Positions 1-6,363 of a DNA stretch of 13,952 bases are shown here, in pieces. The stretch spans positions 1 to 13,952 of the forward strand of contig SLPX01000173.1 of NCBI GenBank assembly GCA_007131745.1. The letters are read 5' to 3'. A program made the translations under genes and the position numbers. The DNA comes from Myxococcales bacterium. Its GTDB lineage: Bacteria > Myxococcota > Polyangia > HGW-17 > SLPX01. The notes beneath the pieces were generated by a model, which did no database searches, was not told the DNA's origin, and saw nothing but the letters and a program-made list of their open reading frames with translations. Position 1 is the stretch's first letter, and every line of letters begins with the position of its first letter.

Positions 1-178
1 TTGAGGGATAGAAAATCGACAGAGAAAGGAACATGTAATAGTTCATGGAGTTGCTTGCACCGGTGCGATGCACTTCGTGGAAGAGCGTAGCATACAAGTG
101 AGAAACACCTTAGCCGTCGAAGGTTCTCACGATCCGGATGAATCTGAACAGAGACAAACTGAAATACCGGCGGAGTAT

Positions 179-183
179 AGGAG
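179..183 (+). promoter_or_regulatory. Shine-Dalgarno site of the first barrel gene
   Basis: AGGAG lies 7 nt before the ATG at 191. It decides the start: the reading frame is open back to an ATG at 68, but that ATG has no comparable site, and a secretory signal peptide begins exactly at 191. Confidence 0.7.
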
Positions 184-190
184 TAAACTG

Positions 191-841
191 ATGAAGTTAT
201 TTCCGATTATCACTGCTGCAGTCACCATATTCGCAATGAGTACTGTTGCACGAGCCGACTATCAAGCCCCTGCCGATCATGGGACTGAGACGGGTCAGCC
301 GGAGGGTGCAGCCGAGCAGGCCGAAGGCTTCGGGAAAATGTTCGTTTCCGGTACGGCAACCTTGTTGCTGAATCCAAGGGTGAAGTTAAAAGGAGGCGGC
401 GTGAGTGCTTCGACCAGCTACAGGTTCGGCGGTGGTTTCAACGCGATGTTTGAATACTATGTTTGGGACTACATTGCTGTGGGCGGCGGCATGCATCTGA
501 AAACCTGGAAACCAAAAGGGCGTGGAGCAAGAACCAGCTTGTCGTTTTCCATCGATCCCTCGGTGAGAGGGTTGTACGCGTTCGGACCCAATAAATCTTT
601 GGAGCCCTTTGTCCGTTTCGCGTTCGGTTACACTGCTTTCATTCCACACAAGGATTTGGAAGGAGTAGACACCGAGCATGGATGGAATATCAAGATCGGC
701 CCGGGCTTCAAGTATACCTTGCCCATGGGCCTCGCATTCATAGGGGAGTTTGGGTACTTTCATTCCAGTTACAAGAGTGACGGTATTACAGGCACTCCGA
801 GTTCTTTTTACATGGACTTCGGAGTGGGCTATCACTTCTAA
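191..841 (+). CDS. Outer-membrane beta-barrel protein, 216 aa
   Basis: A predicted exported outer-membrane protein of unknown specific role. Residues 1-22 form a signal peptide (short basic start, hydrophobic core, A-R-A before D23), so the mature protein begins near DYQAP. A short acidic and Gln/Gly-rich stretch follows. From about residue 40 the sequence alternates polar and aromatic or aliphatic residues in Gly-rich strands (FGKMFVSGTATLLL, YRFGGGFNAMFEYYVW, FIGEFGYFHSSY) and ends in ...GVGYHF. A terminal Phe is typical of proteins handled by the Bam barrel-assembly machinery. Size and pattern fit an 8-stranded barrel of the OmpA-like/OMP_b-brl type. The start at 191 is chosen over 68 because of the signal peptide and the AGGAG. 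A second barrel protein lies at the other end of the window. No ligand can be inferred. Confidence 0.8.
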   Translation: MKLFPIITAAVTIFAMSTVARADYQAPADHGTETGQPEGAAEQAEGFGKMFVSGTATLLLNPRVKLKGGGVSASTSYRFGGGFNAMFEYYVWDYIAVGGGMHLKTWKPKGRGARTSLSFSIDPSVRGLYAFGPNKSLEPFVRFAFGYTAFIPHKDLEGVDTEHGWNIKIGPGFKYTLPMGLAFIGEFGYFHSSYKSDGITGTPSSFYMDFGVGYHF

Positions 842-842
842 A

Positions 843-859
843 CCGCGCCTTAAACGCGG
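843..859. other. Short inverted repeat just after the barrel gene
   Basis: CCGCG and CGCGG flank a 7-nt loop immediately after the stop codon. No T-run follows, so this is at best a weak terminator or an RNA 3'-end stabiliser. Confidence 0.3.
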
Positions 860-921
860 ATCGAGATGACCTTTCATTTTGGGGGCTTGGTTCTCAGTGC
901 AGCAATAATTTGCGCTTTTTT

Positions 922-945
922 AGAGGTTCCCTTTCGGTAGCCTCT
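922..945. terminator. Stem-loop between convergent genes, possible terminator
   Basis: AGAGGTTCCC pairs with GGTAGCCTCT around a TTTC loop: nine of ten positions pair, counting one G-T wobble, with one mismatch. It sits between the barrel gene (+) and the response regulator (-), which point at each other. A T-run lies just before it on the plus strand and only a short TT follows, so intrinsic termination is uncertain in either direction. Confidence 0.35.
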
Positions 946-954
946 TTCATGATT

Positions 955-1620
955 TCAACACAAGGTGAGCAACCCGAACTTGAATCCCTTTACAACGGCT
1001 TCTACCCGGTTGTTGACCCCCATCTTTTTGTAAATGCTTTCCAGCAGAAGCTTGATGTTGCGTCTTCCCGTTTTCAACACGCTTCCCATTTCCGGGTTTG
1101 TGAGGCCTTTGGCAAGAAACTTCAATACCTGTAATTCTTTTTCGTCAAGACCGAACGGATCTTCGGGAGAATGTCCCTTGCCCGCGTCGAAAAAATTCCA
1201 GAAACGCCTGGCAAGTCTCGGTTCGATGACTGTTCCTCCGGCATGGACTTCCCTGATTGATTCGAGCAGGCGATCCGCTGCGACACCTTTGACCAGGTAG
1301 CCGGCTGCGCCGGATTTCATGGCCCTGAAAACACGATCTTCATCGTTGAACGAGGTCAAAATGAGGATCTCAGCCCCTCGGGGAGGCGCGGGTACATGTT
1401 CCAACAGTTCAAGGCCCTGCATGCCGGGGAGTTCGAGATCCAGCAACAAGACGTCAAAGTTCGCGCCGTTTTCCAGCGAGGTAAGGACGTCTTCAGCTGC
1501 CGGTGCCTGGCCGGCAAGTTCCATGTCCGGGGTGTCTTCTATGATTCTGGTAAGCAGTTTTCGTGTGCGCGCATCGTCTTCACAGCAATACACCCGGATT
1601 GTTTCACTTGAGTTCGACAT
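955..1620 (-). CDS. NarL/LuxR-family two-component response regulator, 221 aa
   Basis: A cytoplasmic DNA-binding regulator switched by phosphorylation. Residues about 8-122 are a receiver domain: acidic cluster E14-D15-D16, phosphoacceptor D61 in LLLDLELPG, the switch threonine T89 in ILILTSF, and the conserved K111 in YLVKG. Residues about 158-211 form a LuxR-type helix-turn-helix (LDEKELQVLKFLAKGLTNPEMG, then IYKKMGVNNRVEAV). The recognition helix is odd: the usual TVK-x-H is replaced by NIKLL. ATG at 1620 is taken as the start; a GTG directly before it (1623) would add one residue, and no strong Shine-Dalgarno site decides between them. No histidine kinase is in the window, so it is an orphan here. 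It is divergent from the acyltransferase fusion gene, which makes that gene a possible target, though this is only positional. Confidence 0.9.
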   Translation of the reverse strand: MSNSSETIRVYCCEDDARTRKLLTRIIEDTPDMELAGQAPAAEDVLTSLENGANFDVLLLDLELPGMQGLELLEHVPAPPRGAEILILTSFNDEDRVFRAMKSGAAGYLVKGVAADRLLESIREVHAGGTVIEPRLARRFWNFFDAGKGHSPEDPFGLDEKELQVLKFLAKGLTNPEMGSVLKTGRRNIKLLLESIYKKMGVNNRVEAVVKGFKFGLLTLC

Positions 1621-1763
1621 CACCGGTATTTAATGACATTTTGCTTCTCTGCTCAATCCAAAACTGCATAGCAACCCGTTCTCTTTATGGTTTCGATGAG
1701 TTGAAGATGACAGGGATTCCATACGGGTCGAGAAAATTTGCCGCGAAATATCATTGAAGATGC

Positions 1764-1780
1764 TTGACACGCTGCGTCAA
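1764..1780. promoter_or_regulatory. Inverted repeat over a -35-like box in the divergent promoter region
   Basis: TTGAC, 7 nt, GTCAA. The left arm is also a perfect -35 hexamer (TTGACA, 1764-1769). A matching -10 is weak (TACTCG at 1788, 18 nt on). It lies between the divergent response regulator and acyltransferase genes, where an operator would be expected. Short arms make chance occurrence possible. The rest of 1621-1853 shows nothing else clear. Confidence 0.3.
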
Positions 1781-1837
1781 AACATGGTACTCGACAGAGC
1801 AGTTAAAAAGCCGGAGTAGGTTTGATACGAGCACACG

Positions 1838-1843
1838 AGGAGG
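1838..1843 (+). promoter_or_regulatory. Shine-Dalgarno site of the acyltransferase-hydrolase gene
   Basis: A full AGGAGG lies 10 nt before the ATG at 1854. It argues against the upstream in-frame TTG at 1764, which overlaps a possible -35 box. A second in-frame ATG at 1896, preceded by AAAGGGA, remains possible. Confidence 0.6.
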
Positions 1844-1853
1844 TTTGAGAGAC

Positions 1854-3416
1854 ATGGATTCAACCAAGAATAATCATAACGTTGAAAGGGAAAAGATGGT
1901 CAACACGATGTTGGCGCCGATCGATTTTTCCCTTGGTTCGGCAAAGAACATCATAAAAAAAATAGGCGCTTATGAGCCCACCAAAAAAGTGCTTTATGAG
2001 ACCGTTAAAAAGGGGCTTCGTAAACAATTCGAGTTGGTCAATGATCTTGACGTGGTGGGAGAAGAGAATGTGCCCGAATTCGGAGGAGCTGTGTTGGCTT
2101 CGAATCATCAGAGTTGGCTGGATGTCCAGGTCCTGGTGGCGTCATGTCCCAGGAAGGTTCATTTCATGGCCAAGGCGATGTTCAAGGAATGGCCCATTTT
2201 GCGTCACCTGATTGAATTGTCCGAGTCCGTGTACGTGGATCGCAGAGGCGACACGGATGCGTTAAGTTACACCGTGGAAAAACTTCGTGAGGGTTGGCTG
2301 GTAGCCATTTATCCTGAAAGCACAATACCGGGAGAAGAAGACATTCCCAGAACCGCCGTGGAAAGGGAAACCGGATTGCTTAGAGGAAAGACAGGGGCTG
2401 TTCGCATGGCTCTCGAGGCGGGTGTGCCCATAATCCCGATCGGTGTATCCGGCACCGGCAAATCCCTGCCGCCTGAAGTGTATCCCCGGCTTGAAATACT
2501 TGAACTTCCAAAGCCCACTCCGATTACACTGCAATTCGGTGAACCCTGGCACCTGCCCGAGGATGTGGATGTTTCCGATAGAGATCGGGTACGTGAATTG
2601 ACTGATGAACTCATGAGGAAGATATCAGGGCTCGTAGATCATTCCCGTAATTACATTCCCATGGAAGTGCCTCTTCCCCAGTTTCCAACGTACGAAAAAC
2701 TGGGGGTGTTGGTGCTCCATGGTTTTACATCCTCGCTTAAAACGGTCGATGGGCTGATACCCTTTGTTGAAAAAGAGGGTATGCCGTGGAAGATGCCCAC
2801 TTTAAGGGGTCACGGTACGAAATACCAAGACATGAAAGGTGTCAAAGCGGAAGACTGGTATGAAGATGCCGAAAAAGCCCTGCTGGAACTTTGTGATCGT
2901 GATGACGTTGACAAGGTGGTGGTGGTGGGACTTTCAATGGGCGGATTGGTAGCGCTTGAGTTGGGAATGAATCATCCGGATAAAGTCGCAGGTTTGGCCA
3001 CTGTGGCCGCGGCGGTTCGATTCAAAGATCCGATGAGCGCTTTGACTCCTGTGATGGCTAAGATTTTTTCTTATTGGCCGAGTCCGGAGTCGTTTAACGA
3101 TCCGAGCAGGCGGGTTCTGTGTGAAAATTACAAGAAGTTTTCCACCGACGCTTTTCTTTCGTTGTATCGCTACGCCGCGCGAATAGAAAAAGACCTTCCC
3201 CGATTGACAGTGCCGATTAGAGTTTTGCAGTCCAAAGCCGACACGATAATCGATCCGATTTCCGCCAACCTTGTCTATACGAATGTCTCTTCAAAACACA
3301 GGGAAATTTCCTGGTTTATGAAAACAGGACACGAGATGATGCAGGACATGGAAGCGGAAGCGGTTTTTGAAGATCTCATCGGCTATATCAAGCGTTTCAG
3401 ATCCGACAAGTCCTGA
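1854..3416 (+). CDS. PlsC-like acyltransferase fused to Est30-like alpha/beta hydrolase, 520 aa
   Basis: Two enzyme domains of lipid metabolism lie in one chain. Residues about 40-250 are a PlsC/LPLAT acyltransferase, a family that moves acyl groups from acyl-CoA or acyl-ACP to lysophospholipid. The catalytic H-x4-D is NH85QSWLD90, the phosphate-binding block is YPEST (153-157, replacing the usual FPEGT), and block IV is VPIIPIG (from 191). Residues about 275-520 are an alpha/beta hydrolase close in style to the Est30 carboxylesterase/monoacylglycerol lipase group: HGFTSS oxyanion region, nucleophile S361 in GLSMGG, D463 in SKADTIID, and H493 in TGHEMM, so the triad looks complete. No signal peptide is seen; the protein is probably cytoplasmic and membrane-associated. 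An acyl-transfer plus deacylation role in phospholipid or glyceride remodelling is inferred. The true substrates cannot be read from the sequence. Confidence 0.88.
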   Translation: MDSTKNNHNVEREKMVNTMLAPIDFSLGSAKNIIKKIGAYEPTKKVLYETVKKGLRKQFELVNDLDVVGEENVPEFGGAVLASNHQSWLDVQVLVASCPRKVHFMAKAMFKEWPILRHLIELSESVYVDRRGDTDALSYTVEKLREGWLVAIYPESTIPGEEDIPRTAVERETGLLRGKTGAVRMALEAGVPIIPIGVSGTGKSLPPEVYPRLEILELPKPTPITLQFGEPWHLPEDVDVSDRDRVRELTDELMRKISGLVDHSRNYIPMEVPLPQFPTYEKLGVLVLHGFTSSLKTVDGLIPFVEKEGMPWKMPTLRGHGTKYQDMKGVKAEDWYEDAEKALLELCDRDDVDKVVVVGLSMGGLVALELGMNHPDKVAGLATVAAAVRFKDPMSALTPVMAKIFSYWPSPESFNDPSRRVLCENYKKFSTDAFLSLYRYAARIEKDLPRLTVPIRVLQSKADTIIDPISANLVYTNVSSKHREISWFMKTGHEMMQDMEAEAVFEDLIGYIKRFRSDKS

Positions 3417-3418
3417 GA

Positions 3419-3466
3419 GTTCAGCCGATAAGGGCGAAGGGGTTTTGCACCTCGCCTTATCTGAAC
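3419..3466 (+). terminator. Long stem-loop after the acyltransferase-hydrolase gene
   Basis: It begins 3 nt after the stop codon. GTTCAG (3419-3424) pairs with CTGAAC (3461-3466), and the inner arms GATAAGG/CGA/GG pair with CC/TCG/CCTTATC with small bulges, giving about 17 base pairs around a 9-nt loop. The nearest T-run (3493-3499) lies 27 nt further on, so it is not a textbook intrinsic terminator, but its position supports transcript ending or 3' protection. Confidence 0.5.
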
Positions 3467-3544
3467 CTTCTCACCTATAATCGCATCCCCCGTTTTTTTC
3501 TTCCCTGATTTTCCGGCTTCCGGACTGTTCTTCAAGCGGACAAT

Positions 3545-3573
3545 TTCAATCTTTTTAGTTACAGTTGTAAAAT
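3545..3573 (+). promoter_or_regulatory. Weak sigma70-like promoter candidate
   Basis: TTCAAT (3545-3550), 17 nt, TAAAAT (3568-3573). The -10 is good and the -35 is poor. It is the best candidate seen in the 265-nt gap (3417-3681) that also holds the stem-loop and a T-run at 3493-3499. Confidence 0.25.
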
Positions 3574-3668
3574 CAAGGGGTTAGTGCAGGGCACGAAATC
3601 TGCATGAAGCTCAGGGGAAGTGATGAATTGTCCGGTACGGAGAAAAAACTTTTCCACCGAAACATCGC

Positions 3669-3675
3669 AAGGAGG
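3669..3675 (+). promoter_or_regulatory. Strong Shine-Dalgarno site of the large lipoprotein gene
   Basis: AAGGAGG lies 6 nt before the ATG at 3682. It decides the start over the in-frame ATG at 3604, which has no such site and would place 26 extra polar residues before the lipoprotein signal. Confidence 0.75.
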
Positions 3676-3681
3676 TCCTTC

Positions 3682-6363
3682 ATGCATCTGGGAAAAACAA
3701 CTGTGTTCAAGCCCTGCAAAACCCGAGCGTCTCAACTGCAGAACGGGTATTTGTGGGGACTATGCTGGATATCAGCGGTTTTTTGTTGTTTCTCTTGCAG
3801 TCGGCAAAAAAAAGAACTCGAACACAGGAAAGATCCGGTTTCAGAGTCCGCCGATAAACGTGGCGTGGAGAAAAAAAGGGTATTGTTGTTGGTGATCGAA
3901 GGTTTGTCCGGAAAACACATGGAGGAAGTTTTGGCCTTTGAGTTGGCTGCGACTCCGCCGAGGCGTTTGAAGGTGGACTTGCAAGGAAGTTCCGAGGGAC
4001 GGAAGAGAGAAAACCGGAAGACCAGTGCCTATGATGAAAATCGTCATGAAGGTTTTGCACCTGTGAGCGAATCGGGGAGGTTTTCCACCCAAAACCTTGT
4101 GTTGGACATAAAGCATGATTATCGAACCATTCAGACTTCAGAAGATTTTCACGAGGAACCTGAAGGGAAAACCTCAGAAACGGCAGTGTTCTTGGTTGAG
4201 CAGCCTGCCGATTCGCCAACCGACCTTGAGCCGAATCCAAAGATGGAAATGTTGTCCCAAATTGCTCCGGCCCCGGATCCTGAACCTGATCCCGACCCAA
4301 ATCCGGAACCCGTTCCGGGTCCATCGGACAAACCTTTGCCGACGCGCGAGCCTGACCCGGATCCCAAGTTGGAAACATTGTCCGAAGTGGATCCATCCGA
4401 GCGGCCGGAGCCTGAATCAGAATCGGAGCCTGAATCAGAGCCGGAGCCTGAATCGGATCCCAAGTTGGAAACAATGTCCGAAGTGGATCCATTGGAGCGG
4501 CCTGAGCTTGAATCAGAGCCGAAGCCTGACCCGGATCCCAAGGACCGGCTGCAGCCGACTCGGCCGGTCGGTGAATCGCTACCTTTGTCAAGTAGGGCAA
4601 AGCGGAAAAGATCGACCGTGGAGGCTGTTGTTAAGTCGTCCATTAAAGGTGGAGAGACAATGCCTGGGATCGAACTAGTTTTCGACCGGTCCCAATGTTC
4701 AAGGGAATTGCGTGAGATCGAGAATGGATTTTCAGGGGAGAGCCGGTCGTGGTCGAATGTAACGATTCTTCAGCCACCTGAGCCCGGATCAGGATTTGTC
4801 ACGTTGCTGACCATGCTGACCGGTCATGATCCCGCGGCCCACGGTGTGGTTGCGCGGAGATTCATGCGGCGCGGGTCAGTCGTGCGAGGCTACAAAGAAC
4901 CTCTTTTGGCAACTTCGGTTATAAGGAAGGCAAGGGAAGAGGGTCTCAGGGTGATTACCTGGGGTGTTCCGAATGTGAGATGCGGTTTTGATCGGGGCGA
5001 GGATCCAACGCTGGGCGATCTCTTTTCGGTGTGCAAACCATCCGCTGGTAATATTGGGAAAGCCATGCCGGATTTGTCTCCTTGGCCCTCCGCTGGTCCG
5101 CCGCGTCGTCGCAGACGGCCGGATACGGCAAGATACATTTCATTACGTACACCTCGATCTTGCAAGATGGATGTTGATGGCAATGGATTCGATGAATCCC
5201 GGGAATCAACAGTCAGATTATGGTCTACAGGGATCCGGCTGGATTCGAATGATGGGGCGCTTGTATGGTTGGAATCTTCAAACAGCAATCCAACCGAACT
5301 GGCTGAGGGTCAATGGATGGAAGCTCGTTGGGTAGGCGAATGCGGCGGGTCTCCAAAGGCGAGAAGATCTTTGTGTGACGGAGCGGATTTTACGGTGAAG
5401 CTTTTGGACAGCAATCCGTCAACAGGTCGTTCACTTCTCTACGGTTCGGGGATGACCCGACTGCAGACGAGCGATTCGAGGAGGTGTTCGAGTTTGCGGG
5501 ACGCGGGGGTGGTATGGCCGGCTCCTCCGGATTTCGAATCTTATGAAAAGGGTCGGATGGATGCCGTCACAATGGCTGAAGCATTGCTGTTCGGAACAAT
5601 GGCTGTCGGCCGCTTTGTCGAATGGTTGAATAAAGAATCATGGGACCTGGCGGTAGTGAGGCTGGATACGCCGCGAAACTTGGCGAAGTCGTTGAATCCA
5701 CCGATTCAAAGGAGTGATCTGAAAAAAGAGGAAATTTTTCATCTTTACTATGTATGGCAACTTTCCATGGCTCGGTTTTTCAGCATTGTGCGGGACATCG
5801 CGAATATTCCGGATTCGGATAACACCACCGTAATCATCGTGGGAACCGGAGGATTGGTCTCAACGGAAATCGAGGTCGGATTGGGCGGTATCGTGCAGGA
5901 AACAGCCCCGGGTTCCAGGATCGTGGAAAACGGCAACACTGCTTTTGTTTACCTGGATGAATATTCAAGACGTTCAGGTGCACTCGATCTTTTGCGGCAC
6001 AGGATGGAAAGGCTCAGATGGAAAGGAAGATCAGTATTCCGAAAACCGGGCGGGGTCAGAAAATCGATCGATCTGCCCCGAACTTTGAAACGTCCCGAGG
6101 TCGGCGATTTGTTTCTCAGCGCGGCTTGCGGGTTCAGATTGAGCGGAAGAAGAGTGAAAGGTGATTTCAGACTGTCCGATAAAATGGCGGCGGAGTGTTA
6201 TGACGAAAATGATGAGAGAACTCTTGGCGGATTGATTGTCGCAAATAGCGGTGAAGAGTACAATATGCCTTCCAAGATGCAGGCTTCATGCGTGGCTTAT
6301 TGGCTGGAAAAACACCTGGGACTCAAGAGTGCGAACCCGGCCGGCCGGCCCGGGTGTATTTAG
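3682..6363 (+). CDS. Large predicted lipoprotein, degenerate alkaline phosphatase-superfamily fold, 893 aa
   Basis: Residues 21-39 form a hydrophobic segment ending in CFSC39, a lipobox-like site, so the protein is probably lipid-anchored outside the inner membrane. VLLLVIEGLSG (66-76) resembles the first strand of nucleotide pyrophosphatase/sulfatase-type enzymes, but the metal-binding Asp is E73. A charged region and a Pro/Glu/Asp-rich repeat (about 178-295) interrupt the fold. It resumes with SGFVTLLTMLTGHDPAAHGV (370-389), matching the family's nucleophile motif; the nucleophile position falls on G371. Near 654-665 (WDLAVVRLD) one Asp may survive, but the later D-H-G metal site reads T-G-G (722-724). 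I infer a non-catalytic binding or structural role. An EF-hand-like loop occurs at 497-508, and RRRRRP precedes it. The 3' end overlaps prmC by 41 nt, tail to tail. The family assignment is by motif only and is moderately secure. Confidence 0.7.
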   Translation: MHLGKTTVFKPCKTRASQLQNGYLWGLCWISAVFCCFSCSRQKKELEHRKDPVSESADKRGVEKKRVLLLVIEGLSGKHMEEVLAFELAATPPRRLKVDLQGSSEGRKRENRKTSAYDENRHEGFAPVSESGRFSTQNLVLDIKHDYRTIQTSEDFHEEPEGKTSETAVFLVEQPADSPTDLEPNPKMEMLSQIAPAPDPEPDPDPNPEPVPGPSDKPLPTREPDPDPKLETLSEVDPSERPEPESESEPESEPEPESDPKLETMSEVDPLERPELESEPKPDPDPKDRLQPTRPVGESLPLSSRAKRKRSTVEAVVKSSIKGGETMPGIELVFDRSQCSRELREIENGFSGESRSWSNVTILQPPEPGSGFVTLLTMLTGHDPAAHGVVARRFMRRGSVVRGYKEPLLATSVIRKAREEGLRVITWGVPNVRCGFDRGEDPTLGDLFSVCKPSAGNIGKAMPDLSPWPSAGPPRRRRRPDTARYISLRTPRSCKMDVDGNGFDESRESTVRLWSTGIRLDSNDGALVWLESSNSNPTELAEGQWMEARWVGECGGSPKARRSLCDGADFTVKLLDSNPSTGRSLLYGSGMTRLQTSDSRRCSSLRDAGVVWPAPPDFESYEKGRMDAVTMAEALLFGTMAVGRFVEWLNKESWDLAVVRLDTPRNLAKSLNPPIQRSDLKKEEIFHLYYVWQLSMARFFSIVRDIANIPDSDNTTVIIVGTGGLVSTEIEVGLGGIVQETAPGSRIVENGNTAFVYLDEYSRRSGALDLLRHRMERLRWKGRSVFRKPGGVRKSIDLPRTLKRPEVGDLFLSAACGFRLSGRRVKGDFRLSDKMAAECYDENDERTLGGLIVANSGEEYNMPSKMQASCVAYWLEKHLGLKSANPAGRPGCI
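4204..4560 (+). repeat. In-frame Pro/Glu/Asp-rich linker with ~96-nt repeats
   Basis: This lies within the large lipoprotein gene. A unit coding for DPKLETLSEVDPSERPEPES recurs at a spacing of 96 nt (4351-4420 and 4447-4516, about seven differences in 70 nt by eye). A more diverged relative starts near 4234 (NPKMEMLSQ) and a partial one near 4525 (PDPDPK). Between units are short PEPESE/DPDPNPEP runs. The acidic, proline-rich composition implies an extended, disordered spacer. It produces long artefactual reading frames in other frames. Confidence 0.85.

Noticed and set aside
57..66. 10-bp palindrome GCACCGGTGC upstream of the first barrel gene
   Set aside because: Perfect but short and without flanking symmetry or a promoter fit; not distinguishable from chance.
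386..877. 163-codon minus-strand open frame over the first barrel gene
   Set aside because: The plus-strand frame has a signal peptide, ribosome site and barrel pattern; the antisense product shows none of these.
1764..1853. N-terminal extension of the acyltransferase fusion from an upstream in-frame start
   Set aside because: The extension overlaps a -35-like box, is not conserved-looking, and the AGGAGG at 1838 points to the ATG at 1854.
3707..4600. Long minus-strand open frame (297 codons) opposite the lipoprotein gene
   Set aside because: It mirrors the Pro/Asp repeat as Ala/Gln/Ile-rich low complexity, has no Shine-Dalgarno site or domain, and lies entirely inside a well-supported plus-strand gene.
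4149..4643. Minus-strand Ser/Gly/Asp-repeat protein
   Set aside because: Its SGSDSGSGSD pattern is the exact reverse reading of the GAG/CCT-rich linker codons, so it is a composition artefact.
4115..4678. Plus-strand frame-shifted open frame in the linker
   Set aside because: Repetitive Arg/Ser/Asn product generated by the same repeat in another frame; no start signals.
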